DNA of 9,196 bases from Deltaproteobacteria bacterium (GCA_003646745.1 QMLM01000048.1:1-9196); one strand, 5' to 3'. Counted from the stretch's first letter, positions 1-7,929 are shown. Made by a program: numbers and translations. Notes: generated from the letters alone by a model not told the origin.

Positions 1-4
1 GCTT

Positions 5-13
5 ACCTCCTTT
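5..13 (-). promoter_or_regulatory. Strong Shine-Dalgarno site of a gene starting just outside the left edge
   Basis: Read on the minus strand, this is AAAGGAGGT, a near-perfect complement to the 16S rRNA 3' end. Only four bases (AAGC) follow before the window stops, so the start codon is expected within a few bases beyond position 1. The gene itself is not visible and cannot be named. It would be co-directional with rsmB, and the 150-nt gap and the candidate promoter upstream suggest it can be transcribed on its own. Confidence 0.7.
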
Positions 14-37
14 CTGGACGGATAGTTTAACAAAGAT

Positions 38-66
38 AATTTACCCAGAAAGGGTAGCAATGTCCA
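38..66 (-). promoter_or_regulatory. Candidate sigma70-type promoter for the gene beyond the left edge
   Basis: On the minus strand, TGGACA (61-66, 5 of 6 matches to the -35 consensus) is separated by 17 nt from TAAATT (38-43, 4 of 6 matches to the -10 consensus). Transcription would start near position 31, giving a short leader before the Shine-Dalgarno site at 5-13. The spacer contains a small inverted repeat (TACCC, 5-nt loop, GGGTA at 42-56) that could bind a regulator. The -10 match is moderate, so this is a candidate rather than a firm call. Confidence 0.4.
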
Positions 67-166
67 CTACTTTTACTTATATACAACCAACTAAATGGAC
101 GAAGAGCCTCATAAAAAAGGTTCCGACAATACTAAATAAAATTTATAATTTTTTGATTATGAAATC
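67..166. other. AT-rich intergenic stretch after rsmB, no clear terminator
   Basis: The stretch between the rsmB stop codon and the candidate promoter is AT-rich. The only hairpin near the rsmB end is a weak AT-only one (AAAATT, ATA loop, AATTTT, within 140-156). There is no GC-rich stem followed by a T-run in the minus direction, so an intrinsic terminator for the operon cannot be pointed to. I see no gene here. Confidence 0.5.
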
Positions 167-1513
167 TTATGCTTTCCTTATCCTAACGGCAAAGATGCCG
201 TCCGTGCCGTGGCGGTGAGGGAGGGTAAACAGAAACCCCCTTCCGTCCACCAGGGTCTTGGAAGCTGGGGGAAGGTAGGGAGTTACATCCTCGAGGAGAA
301 ACTCCTCCTGTTCGGCCAAAAGGGTCTGGATTACCTCTTCGTTCTCCTCTTGTGTAAGGGTGCAGGTACTGTAGACCAGCAAGCCTCCTCTTTTCACCAT
401 GCTGGCCGCCTGGGATAAGATCTGCTGCTGGAGCTTTTGCAGACGGGAGATATCGGCCTCTTTGACTCTCCACTTTCCATCAGGGTTCCTTCTCAGGGTC
501 CCCAGCCCCGTGCATGGGGCATCTACAAGAACCCTGTCAAAGGACCCAAGAGAGAGAGGAAGGGGGGATGTTGCATCTAGAGCTAGGGTCTTCACAATAA
601 AGACCCCCAAACGCCGGCAGTTCTCCTGCAGAAGCCGCAGTTTGACCGGGCTTATATCCACGGCCATGATCTCTCCTCGATTCTCCATCAACTGGGCAAG
701 GTGAGTGGTCTTCCCCCCTGGGGCGGCGCAGATCTCCAAGATCCTCTCCCCGGGTTGAGGGTCTAATATGTATGAGACCAGTTGTGAGGCCTCGTCCTGG
801 AGTTGGAACCAACCATTCTGAAAGAGCTTCCATCTGGCCAGAGGAGGGGGGTTTTTTAAGATGAGGCCGGTCGGAGAAAAGGGCGTGGGTTTTGCTTCTA
901 TCCCTTCGTCTTGCAGCCGCTGGATAGCCTCTTTTCGGCTCCCCTTGAGGGTATTGACCCTTGCCGTAAAAGGGGGGATCTCATTATTTGCCTGACAAAG
1001 GGCGATGGTCTCCTCCACCCCCCACTGATCTATCCACCGGCGTACCATCCAGAGGGGGTGAGAGTAGTAGGTGCAGATGTGATGGGGAGGATCCGTGCGC
1101 AGATCTGGCCAGGAGACCTCCTTTTTCCCTTCGGCGATCCCCCGCAGTATCCCGTTAATAAAGGAAGCAGCATCCTTTTTCCCCACCCCCTTGGCCAGCT
1201 TGACCGCCTCATCGACAGCGGCATGGGGGGGGACCCGATCCATGAACAGCAGTTGATAGGTTCCCATCCTCAGTATATAGATCACGGGACGCTCCATTTT
1301 TTGGGGCCTGATGCGGGAATAGGCAGAGATGATCCAATCGAGTTTTCCCATCCACCGTAATACTCCGTAGACCAACTCTCGCACAAAGGCCCTATCTAGG
1401 TCCGTGATGTGGGGATCCTTCAGCACCATCCTATCAAAGAGGGGGTCCATTGGTGACCCCCTCCGCTCCCACATGATCAGTACATCTAAGGCCTTCTTGC
1501 GCGCACGATCCAT
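167..1513 (-). CDS. rsmB: 16S rRNA (cytosine-967-C5)-methyltransferase RsmB (Sun/Fmu)
   Basis: This SAM-dependent enzyme methylates C5 of a cytosine in 16S rRNA (C967 in E. coli numbering) in the cytoplasm. The 448-aa length fits full-length RsmB. Residues about 1-140 form the NusB-like RNA-binding domain. The catalytic domain shows the SAM-binding motif CAAPGGKTTHLAQ (262-274), the acidic ribose-binding D286 in AVDIS, DAPCTGLGTLRRNP (331-344) with C334, and YSTCTL (381-386) with C384. In this family the two cysteines are the product-release residue and the nucleophile. The ATG overlaps the htpX stop in a TGATG junction, and no Shine-Dalgarno site sits at a suitable distance (an AGGAGG lies about 25 nt upstream), so translational coupling to htpX is likely. 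It is the last gene of the visible operon. Confidence 0.95.
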   Translation of the reverse strand: MDRARKKALDVLIMWERRGSPMDPLFDRMVLKDPHITDLDRAFVRELVYGVLRWMGKLDWIISAYSRIRPQKMERPVIYILRMGTYQLLFMDRVPPHAAVDEAVKLAKGVGKKDAASFINGILRGIAEGKKEVSWPDLRTDPPHHICTYYSHPLWMVRRWIDQWGVEETIALCQANNEIPPFTARVNTLKGSRKEAIQRLQDEGIEAKPTPFSPTGLILKNPPPLARWKLFQNGWFQLQDEASQLVSYILDPQPGERILEICAAPGGKTTHLAQLMENRGEIMAVDISPVKLRLLQENCRRLGVFIVKTLALDATSPLPLSLGSFDRVLVDAPCTGLGTLRRNPDGKWRVKEADISRLQKLQQQILSQAASMVKRGGLLVYSTCTLTQEENEEVIQTLLAEQEEFLLEDVTPYLPPASKTLVDGRGFLFTLPHRHGTDGIFAVRIRKA

Positions 1514-2364
1514 CAGCGACCGGCCATCGCCTCTAACCTCCTGATGCGCTCCTCAATAGGGGGATGGGTGCTGAAGAGGCTCTGGATTCCCCCTCCCCTT
1601 AAGGGGTTGACGATGAACATATGGGCGGTAGAAGGGTTAACCTCCATAGGGATCCTCTTAGCCCCGGCATCCAGCTTGGCCAGTGCCCTGGCCAGATAGA
1701 GAGGATTGCCAGCGAGCCGGGCCCCCCCTTCGTCGGCGTAGTACTCCCTGGATCTGGAGATGGCCATCTGGATAAGGATGGCAGCAATGGAGGCGAGGGT
1801 AGTGAGAACGAGGATGGCGATTAGGTTGGCGGCTCCTCCCTCGTCGTCATCACCTCCGAAACCGCCGAAGATGGCCCCCCAGCGGGCCATGGCGGCAACA
1901 TAGCTTATGGCCCCAGCGATGGTAGCGGCAATGGTCCCAATGAGGATGTCACGGTGGCGGATGTGAGAGAGCTCATGCCCCAGGACCCCTTTCAACTCAT
2001 CATCACTCAACAGCTTCATGATCCCGCTGGTCACCGCTACCGCCGCGTGTTGAGGGTTTCTGCCTGTAGCGAAGGCATTAGGCGCATCGTTTGGAATGAT
2101 ATAGACCTTAGGCATGGGCAATCCTGCCACCTGTGCCAGTTCCCTTACCATTCGGTGCAGCCCTGGGGCCTCAGCCTCCGTCACCTCTTGGGCTCGATAC
2201 ATCCTCAAAACTATGCGGTCGCTAAACCAATATACGCCGAAGTTCATCGCGGCCGCCAGGATAAAGGCGAAGATGGCCCCGTTGCGCCCTCCCAGCAGGC
2301 TCCCGATCCAGACAAGGAGGATAGTGAGAAGCACCATCAGAACATAGGTCTTCACCTGGTTCAT
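1513..2364 (-). CDS. htpX: HtpX-type membrane zinc metalloprotease (M48 family)
   Basis: HtpX degrades misfolded inner-membrane proteins and in E. coli overlaps in role with FtsH. The 283-aa protein has two N-terminal membrane segments (about 6-24 and 28-48), then the zinc motif HELSH (130-134) on the cytoplasmic side. Two further hydrophobic segments follow (about 140-160 and 181-202), then the third zinc ligand E207 in SREYYADEGGA. The C-terminal STHPPIEERIRRL (265-277) is typical of the family. An acidic, glycine-rich loop (about 167-178) separates the third and fourth hydrophobic segments. The start has an excellent Shine-Dalgarno site (GGGAGGT, 7 nt before ATG). In E. coli htpX responds to envelope stress; here it sits 57 nt after fmt and overlaps rsmB by 1 nt, suggesting housekeeping expression. 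HtpX is the best name, although other M48B proteases share these motifs. Confidence 0.93.
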   Translation of the reverse strand: MNQVKTYVLMVLLTILLVWIGSLLGGRNGAIFAFILAAAMNFGVYWFSDRIVLRMYRAQEVTEAEAPGLHRMVRELAQVAGLPMPKVYIIPNDAPNAFATGRNPQHAAVAVTSGIMKLLSDDELKGVLGHELSHIRHRDILIGTIAATIAGAISYVAAMARWGAIFGGFGGDDDEGGAANLIAILVLTTLASIAAILIQMAISRSREYYADEGGARLAGNPLYLARALAKLDAGAKRIPMEVNPSTAHMFIVNPLRGGGIQSLFSTHPPIEERIRRLEAMAGR

Positions 2365-2421
2365 TTCTTTTACCTCCCTCTTCCCTTAGATGTGATTTAA
2401 AGCAGATCAGATATTTTTATT
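2365..2421 (-). promoter_or_regulatory. fmt-htpX intergenic gap with strong htpX ribosome-binding site
   Basis: This 57-nt AT-rich gap is the largest break inside the gene run. It ends with GGGAGGT (2372-2378) placed 7 nt before the htpX ATG, the strongest ribosome-binding site of the run. I found no convincing -35/-10 pair and no hairpin terminator, so read-through from fmt is the simplest view, though a weak internal promoter is not excluded. Confidence 0.55.
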
Positions 2422-3363
2422 TTACATCAATCTTTCTCCTTTGGTCAATCGGTGACCTCTGACAAACTCCTCCCACCCCATCCTTCTTCCGCCCTCAAGT
2501 TGGAGCTCCTCTATGAGCAAAGAGCCTCGGCTGCAGGCCACCTCTATACCTCCCTCAAGGGAGATAATCTCCCCAGGGACACCCTTGCCATCCCCTGTTC
2601 GGCCTCGGTAGATCTTCATCCTCTTTCCTCTCCAAAGGGTAAAGGCGACAGGCCAAGGGATCATCCCCCTTATCTGGTCTCTGATTCGATGTGCCTCCTT
2701 GCTCCATTGGATCAGGCCGTCTTCCTTCTTCAATATAGGGGCATAAGTTGCCTCCCTTTCATCCTGGGGGGTCGATTGCAGGGTACCCTCCTTCAGCCCC
2801 TTCAAGGTCTCCAGAAGCAGCTCGGCACCCAATTTGGCCAGTCTCTCGCCAAGCTCCTGGGCCGTCTCTTCTTGCCCGATCTCCGTCTCTCTGGCCAGAA
2901 GGATGTCACCCGTATCCATGCCTTCATCCATGAGGAAGGTTGTAACCCCTGTTTTAGTCTCCCCATTGATAATGGCCCAATTGATCGGGGCCGCCCCCCT
3001 GTATTTAGGCAGTAATGATGGATGTACATTCACACAGCCCAAGGGAGGCAATTTCAGGACCTCCTGGGGCAAGATCTGACCAAAGGCGGCCACCACTATC
3101 AGTTCCGGCCGCAACTGTCGCAAATGGGCGACGAAAACCGGATCCTTTACCCTCTCTGGCTGTATGAGGACAAGACCCAACTCTCCAGCGAGTTCCTTTA
3201 CAGGAGGGGGCGCCACCTTCCTCCCTCTGCCTCGAGGGCGGTCGGGCTGGGTGACCACTGCGGTCACTTCTTCATGAGAAGCCAGGGCCCGCAGTGATGG
3301 GAGGGCAAAGGGAGAAGTCCCCATAAAGACCACCCGCAGCCTCTTTTGTGCTGGCTTCAACAC
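2422..3363 (-). CDS. fmt: Methionyl-tRNA formyltransferase
   Basis: Fmt transfers a formyl group from 10-formyl-tetrahydrofolate to Met-tRNA(fMet), making the initiator tRNA. The 313-aa length fits the family. The N-terminal Rossmann-like domain starts RVVFMGTSPFALPSL (10-24). The catalytic residues are visible as N112 and H114 in NVHPSLLPKYRGAAPI, and D150 in MDEGMDTGDI. The C-terminal tRNA-binding domain runs from about 213. The called start is GTG, 2 nt after the def stop codon, without an obvious Shine-Dalgarno site. It adds about eight residues before the position where many Fmt proteins begin (M-R-I-V-F-M-G-T-like), so the exact start is uncertain; an in-frame GTG at codon 11 follows an AGAGG but would remove the first strand residue. 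Fmt makes the formyl-methionine that the neighbouring def product removes. Confidence 0.95.
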   Translation of the reverse strand: MLKPAQKRLRVVFMGTSPFALPSLRALASHEEVTAVVTQPDRPRGRGRKVAPPPVKELAGELGLVLIQPERVKDPVFVAHLRQLRPELIVVAAFGQILPQEVLKLPPLGCVNVHPSLLPKYRGAAPINWAIINGETKTGVTTFLMDEGMDTGDILLARETEIGQEETAQELGERLAKLGAELLLETLKGLKEGTLQSTPQDEREATYAPILKKEDGLIQWSKEAHRIRDQIRGMIPWPVAFTLWRGKRMKIYRGRTGDGKGVPGEIISLEGGIEVACSRGSLLIEELQLEGGRRMGWEEFVRGHRLTKGERLM

Positions 3364-3365
3364 CG

Positions 3366-3905
3366 CTAAAATAGATTATAGTCGCCTTTCCCGCCCTCAG
3401 GACCCTCCCGCATTATCTTGCGTATCTTTCTCTGGATTATTCCTCTCTTCAGACGACTTATCCTGTCGATAAAGAGGATCCCATCCAGATGGTCGATCTC
3501 ATGCTGTAAGGCAACTGCTAGGAGTCCCTCGGCCTCAATCTGTCTTTCCTTTTCATTCAGGTCGTAACCCCGGACCAGGACCCGCTCGGCCCTGGCGACC
3601 TGTTCCTTGATGCCAGGCAAACTCAAACAACCTTCTTCCCAGTTAACCTTCCCCTCCACTTCCAGGATCTCTGGATTGATCAGGGTAATGAGTTCCTTCT
3701 CCCCCTCTGGGTATCTTACATCAACGACTATGAGTCTTTCGGACACACCCACCTGTGGGGCAGCAAGACCGACGCCGGGGGCCACATACATGGTCTCTGC
3801 CATATCTTCGGCCAAACGGACAACCCGCTCATCGATGTCCTCGATCTCCTTGGCCTTGGCCCTCAGAATCGGATCAGGATAGAGGAATATCTTTACTACA
3901 GACAT
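3366..3905 (-). CDS. def: Peptide deformylase
   Basis: Peptide deformylase is a metalloenzyme that removes the N-formyl group from the initiator methionine of nascent proteins at the ribosome. All three family motifs are intact in 179 aa: motif I GVGLAAPQ (44-51), motif II EGCLS (91-95) with metal ligand C93, and motif III QHEIDHLDG (134-142) with ligands H135 and H139 and catalytic E136. The start MSVVKIFLYPDPILR matches the usual deformylase beginning. Its ribosome-binding site (GAGGT, 10 nt upstream) lies inside the 3' end of lgt, whose stop is 4 nt before this ATG. The C-terminal tail after about residue 160 is basic, then Gly-rich. The gene directly precedes fmt, a very common pairing. 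Confidence 0.97.
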   Translation of the reverse strand: MSVVKIFLYPDPILRAKAKEIEDIDERVVRLAEDMAETMYVAPGVGLAAPQVGVSERLIVVDVRYPEGEKELITLINPEILEVEGKVNWEEGCLSLPGIKEQVARAERVLVRGYDLNEKERQIEAEGLLAVALQHEIDHLDGILFIDRISRLKRGIIQRKIRKIMREGPEGGKGDYNLF

Positions 3906-3909
3906 TTCG

Positions 3910-4671
3910 TTATCTACCTCTCTTTTTTAAATATAATAACATAAATACTGAGATTCCAACCAAAGGGATTCCGATGACCTGAGAGGTGGAAAACAGCCCT
4001 CCTAACACGCTGCCACGAGGGTCACCTCGCAGGTACTCAAGCAGAAAGCGTGCCACGGAATAGACGAGGATATACGACCAGAAGAGCTCCCCGTGGAACT
4101 TCTTTCGTCTGCGCAGCAGGACTAGAAACCCGAATATCAGAAACTCGGTCAGAGAGCTGTAAAGTTGGGTAGGGTGCAAGGGGATCCCCAACGGGGCTAG
4201 GCTTCGAGGGTCCTTAAAGGTGACGGCCCAGGGTAGCGAGCAGGCCTTACCGTAACAGCAACCGGCGCAGAAGCACCCTATCCTGCCGAAGGCATGTCCG
4301 ATGGCGACGGAAGGGGCGAAGATATCCGTTACCTGCCAGAGCGCAAGCCCCTGCTTCTTGATATACCATATACCGACTACCACGGCCGGCAGTAGCCCCC
4401 CGTAAAAGACTAAACCCCCTTCCCATATCTTAAGGGCCTTTATTGGATCAGAAGAGTATTCTTGGAGGTTTGTCAAGACAAAGAGGAGGCGAGAGCCGAT
4501 CAGGGCAGCTAAAAGGACATAGAAGGTGATATCGATGATCTTATCCGGATTTATGCCCTCTTTTGCAGCCTGGCGCCTCGCCAGAAAGACCCCTACCAAG
4601 ATCCCGATGGCGATCATCACTCCATAGGTATAAATATGAAATTTCCCAATGGCTATGAGCACGGGATGCAT
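3910..4671 (-). CDS. lgt: Phosphatidylglycerol:prolipoprotein diacylglyceryl transferase
   Basis: Lgt is an integral membrane enzyme that moves a diacylglyceryl group from phosphatidylglycerol to the lipobox cysteine of prolipoproteins, the first step of lipoprotein maturation. The 253-aa protein has about seven hydrophobic segments. The signature region reads HAFGRIGCFCAGCCYG (126-141) with the conserved R130, followed by HPTQLYSSL (166-174) and VARFLLEYLRGDPRG (206-220). The E. coli enzyme has an essential histidine in its GGMSFHGG motif; here the matching stretch is GGLVFYGG (85-92), with tyrosine at that site. The frame stays open 27 codons further upstream into lspA, but ATG at 4671 is preferred: it lies 1 nt after the lspA stop, has an AAGGAAGGA ribosome-binding site, and gives the usual Lgt N-terminus. 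Five cysteines fall within 12 residues (133-144). Confidence 0.95.
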   Translation of the reverse strand: MHPVLIAIGKFHIYTYGVMIAIGILVGVFLARRQAAKEGINPDKIIDITFYVLLAALIGSRLLFVLTNLQEYSSDPIKALKIWEGGLVFYGGLLPAVVVGIWYIKKQGLALWQVTDIFAPSVAIGHAFGRIGCFCAGCCYGKACSLPWAVTFKDPRSLAPLGIPLHPTQLYSSLTEFLIFGFLVLLRRRKKFHGELFWSYILVYSVARFLLEYLRGDPRGSVLGGLFSTSQVIGIPLVGISVFMLLYLKKRGR

Positions 4672-4672
4672 T

Positions 4673-5161
4673 TTATCCTTCCTTTGCAGCCTTTTTACCT
4701 CCATATAGGATCTTGAGGGCCAGAAATAGTACCCCGATGGTGATGGAGGCATCTGCTACGTTAAAGGCTGGCCAGTGCCAACTTTTGTAATGAAAGTCGA
4801 GGAAATCCACCACTCCTCCTAGACGAAAACGGTCGATGAGGTTTCCCACTGCCCCGGTAAGGATTAGGGAAAGGCAAAAGGGGGTCCACAACTGCCCTTG
4901 TTCAATCCGGCGGAAATAGTAGAGGATGAAGGCAATGACCAAGAAAGAAATCAGGATAAAGAAGGTCGAGGAGCCTTGACGATTGGCCATCAGACCGAAG
5001 GCGGCCCCCCTGTTCTGGACATGGGTGATATTCAAGACGCCGTTGATGGCCACTATGGAGTAATGGAGGGGGAGATTGCGTTCAATATAAAACTTGCTGC
5101 TCTGATCCAGGGCGAGCAACAAGGTAAAAATTATCAACAAGATTCGATACTTTCTTTTCAT
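4673..5161 (-). CDS. lspA: Lipoprotein signal peptidase (signal peptidase II)
   Basis: LspA is an aspartic protease of the inner membrane that cleaves the signal peptide of prolipoproteins after Lgt has modified the cysteine. The 162-aa protein has four hydrophobic helices (about 6-20, 65-82, 94-108 and 137-152). Conserved motifs are D19-Q-S-S-K, N50-RGAAFG, GNLIDR (106-111) with catalytic D110, VVDFLDF (117-123), and FNVADASI (133-140) with catalytic D137. The ATG shares one base with the ileS stop (TAATG), with a GAGGG only 3 nt upstream, pointing to translational coupling. Next to lgt, it completes a two-step lipoprotein-processing pair, with the later enzyme encoded first. Confidence 0.97.
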   Translation of the reverse strand: MKRKYRILLIIFTLLLALDQSSKFYIERNLPLHYSIVAINGVLNITHVQNRGAAFGLMANRQGSSTFFILISFLVIAFILYYFRRIEQGQLWTPFCLSLILTGAVGNLIDRFRLGGVVDFLDFHYKSWHWPAFNVADASITIGVLFLALKILYGGKKAAKEG

Positions 5162-7929
5162 TATCCCTCGCCTTTGATCGTTTGGAGGCAGCGTTGGCAG
5201 ATATCCGGGTATTCTTCGCTCATCCCCACGCTCTTATCATACACCCAGCACCTCTGGCACTTTTCACCATCTGCCCGTTCTACCTCTACCCTTAAGGCCT
5301 TAGAGTCTTCATCACCAGTCAGCTCTACCTGGGAGACAATGAATATCTCCCTCAACTCAGCTCCAAATCCTCGGAGGAGCTCATGGAGTCCCTTCGGTGC
5401 CTTCAACCTCACCTTGGCATCCAAGGAGTGGCCGATCACCTTCTGCTGGCGGGCCTTCTCCAAGGCCTTGGTCACCTCCTGCCGCACTTCCAATAGCCTC
5501 TCCCACCTCTGCTGTAGGGAATCGTCGAGGAACTCCTGCTGCGGCTGAGGAAAACTAGTCAAATGTACGCTCTCTTCCTCCCCCTCCTCCTTGGGCAGGT
5601 ATTGCCATACTTCCTCAGAGGTAAAAGAGAGGATGGGTGCCATTATCCTCACCATCCCTTTGAGAATGCTATATATAGCGTTCTGAGCCGACCTTCTTTT
5701 GGGGGAAGAGGGCGAGGAGATATAGAGACGATCTTTGAGGATATCCAGATAAAGGGAGCTCAGATCCACAACGCAGAAGCTGTGCACGGAGTGATAGATA
5801 GTGTGGAACTCAAACTCCTCATAGGCCCTTAGCACCCTTTTTACCAACCTCTGGAAACGGTCCAGGATCCACCTATCGATCTCCATTAGTTCATGATAGG
5901 GGATGGTGTGCAGTTGTGGGTCGAAATCATAGAGGTTACCTAGCATGTACCTCCAGGTGTTCCTTATCCTGCGGTAAGCCTCGGTGAGGCGTGCGAGGAT
6001 TTCCTGCGAGATCTTGATGTCGTCTCGGTAGTCCTCCGCCGCTACCCATAGTCTTAAAATTTCCGCCCCGAAGTTTTGGATGACCTCTTCAGGGGCCACC
6101 ACATTCCCCGCCGACTTGGACATCTTCTTTCCTTCCCCGTCCACCACAAAACCGTGGGTGAGGACGCTGGTATATGGGGGGACCCCTCTGGTTCCCACCG
6201 CCGCCAGCAAAGACGAATGAAACCATCCCCGGTGTTGGTCGCTCCCCTCCAGGTAGAGGTCGGCGGGGAACCTCAACTCATCCCTCTTCTCTAGGACTGC
6301 GGCCCAGCTTACCCCTGAGTCAAACCATACATCGAGGATGTCCGACTCCTTTCGAAAATTTTCCCCACCACACTTTGGGCATTTGGTACCTGGGGGGAGG
6401 AGCCTTTGGGCCGGTTCATCAAACCAGATATCCGCCCCCTCCTGGGCAAATCTCTCGGCCACAAACTCTATGAGATCTTTTCGCAACAAGGTTTGGCCAC
6501 ACCCTTCACAGTAAAAGGCCACAATGGGGACTCCCCAAGCCCTTTGACGGGATATACACCAGTCGGGACGATTGGCCACCATCCCGTAGATCCTCTCCCT
6601 CCCCCATTTGGGAATCCACCGGACCTCCTCGATACCCTTGAGGGCTTTCTGTCTTAGGTCGTTGTGATCTATGGATATGAACCATTGTTCGGTGGAGCGG
6701 AAGATGATGGGGTTTTTGCAACGCCAGCAGTGGGGGTAAGAGTGTTCCACCTCTTCCTCTTTTAGCAAGGCTCCTACTTCGGCCAGCTTGGCATTTACAT
6801 GGGGATTGGCATCGAAGACGAACTCTCCGGCAAAGAATTTTACCTCCGGGGTAAATTTACCATCGTCGTCCACCGGGGCATAGATGTCCAGGCCATATTT
6901 TAATCCGCTGTCATAGTCCTCCTGGCCGTGTCCGGGAGCGGTGTGAACACATCCCGTGCCGGCGTCCAAGGTGACATAATCGGCCAGAATGATGATGGAG
7001 TCCCTGTCGAGAAAGGGGTGGCGACACTTTAGTCCCTCAAGCTCCTTACCCAAAAAGGTCTCCACCAGCCTGTAGCCCTTGATTCCCAGGGTGTCCATTA
7101 CTATGTCCGCTAGGCCCTCGGCCAATATGTATACTTCTTGGTTTACTTTAACCGCTACGTACTTGTAGGTGGGGTGAAGGGCGATGGCGAGATTGGCCGG
7201 GATGGTCCAGGGGGTAGTGGTCCAAATGATCACTGAGACCTTCATCCCTTGCAAGGAGGGGAAGATCTCCCCGATATTGGAGGTTATGGGAAATTTGACA
7301 AAGATGGAGGGAGAACGGTGGGGGGCATACTCCACCTCGGCCTCGGCCAGGGCGGTTTTGCAGGTAGCACACCAATAGACCGGCTTTTTCCCTTTATAAA
7401 GATAACCTCCCTCAACAAATTTCCCAAACTCCCGCACAATGGTGGCCTGGTATTCGTAGTTCATGGTGAGATAGGGGTTGCCCCAGTCCCCCATCACGCC
7501 CAGTCTCTTGAATTCCTCCCTTTGGATGTCGATGAACTTGGCGGCATAATCTCGACAAAGCCTTCTAATCTCGGATTTACCCATTTTCTCCTTACGCCCC
7601 CCCAACATCTTGTCCACTTCATGCTCCACCGGCAGACCGTGGCAGTCCCAACCTGGAACATAGGTGCTGTCAAAGCCGGCCATGAATTTGGACTTGACGA
7701 CGATGTCCTTTAAGATTTTATTGAGGGCGGTTCCCATGTGGATGTGTCCATTGGCATAAGGAGGACCATCGTGAAGTATGTATTTCTCCCTTCCCTTGGC
7801 ACGCTTGCGTATCTTGTCATATAATCTGTTTTCCTCCCACTTTCGAAGGATCTCGGGTTCCCTTTTTGGCAAATCCGCCTTCATCGGGAAAGGGGTTTGG
7901 GGGAGGTTCAAGGTCTTTTTATAATCCAT
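5161..7929 (-). CDS. ileS: Isoleucyl-tRNA synthetase
   Basis: IleRS charges tRNA(Ile) with isoleucine and hydrolyses mischarged Val-tRNA(Ile). The 922-aa protein is a complete class I synthetase of bacterial type. The HIGH-box region is GPPYANGHIHMGTALNKILKD (55-75), with HMGT at 64-67 in the HIGH position. It is followed by GWDCHGLP (93-100). The editing domain shows WTTTPWTIPANLAI (236-249) and GTGCVHTAPGHGQEDY (324-339). KMSKS is intact at 602-606. Cysteine pairs in the insertions (C187/C190, C474/C477, C517/C520) suggest zinc knuckles, and the C-terminal zinc finger uses C891, C894, C911 and C914. The start has a GGAGAG ribosome-binding site 5 nt upstream and fits the family N-terminus (LNLPQTPFPMKADLPKREP). 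It heads the compact operon and has no T-box leader. Confidence 0.98.
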   Translation of the reverse strand: MDYKKTLNLPQTPFPMKADLPKREPEILRKWEENRLYDKIRKRAKGREKYILHDGPPYANGHIHMGTALNKILKDIVVKSKFMAGFDSTYVPGWDCHGLPVEHEVDKMLGGRKEKMGKSEIRRLCRDYAAKFIDIQREEFKRLGVMGDWGNPYLTMNYEYQATIVREFGKFVEGGYLYKGKKPVYWCATCKTALAEAEVEYAPHRSPSIFVKFPITSNIGEIFPSLQGMKVSVIIWTTTPWTIPANLAIALHPTYKYVAVKVNQEVYILAEGLADIVMDTLGIKGYRLVETFLGKELEGLKCRHPFLDRDSIIILADYVTLDAGTGCVHTAPGHGQEDYDSGLKYGLDIYAPVDDDGKFTPEVKFFAGEFVFDANPHVNAKLAEVGALLKEEEVEHSYPHCWRCKNPIIFRSTEQWFISIDHNDLRQKALKGIEEVRWIPKWGRERIYGMVANRPDWCISRQRAWGVPIVAFYCEGCGQTLLRKDLIEFVAERFAQEGADIWFDEPAQRLLPPGTKCPKCGGENFRKESDILDVWFDSGVSWAAVLEKRDELRFPADLYLEGSDQHRGWFHSSLLAAVGTRGVPPYTSVLTHGFVVDGEGKKMSKSAGNVVAPEEVIQNFGAEILRLWVAAEDYRDDIKISQEILARLTEAYRRIRNTWRYMLGNLYDFDPQLHTIPYHELMEIDRWILDRFQRLVKRVLRAYEEFEFHTIYHSVHSFCVVDLSSLYLDILKDRLYISSPSSPKRRSAQNAIYSILKGMVRIMAPILSFTSEEVWQYLPKEEGEEESVHLTSFPQPQQEFLDDSLQQRWERLLEVRQEVTKALEKARQQKVIGHSLDAKVRLKAPKGLHELLRGFGAELREIFIVSQVELTGDEDSKALRVEVERADGEKCQRCWVYDKSVGMSEEYPDICQRCLQTIKGEG

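Noticed and set aside
2452..3015. Plus-strand 187-codon ORF
   Set aside because: It lies antisense to the catalytic and C-terminal parts of fmt and has no recognisable domain or ribosome-binding site.
4672..4752. 27-codon upstream extension of lgt
   Set aside because: It overlaps the 3' end of lspA in another frame. The ATG at 4671 has a better ribosome-binding site and gives the standard Lgt N-terminus.
4898..5548. Plus-strand 216-codon ORF
   Set aside because: It is antisense to lspA and ileS, both fully supported by family motifs, and its translation shows no recognisable domain.
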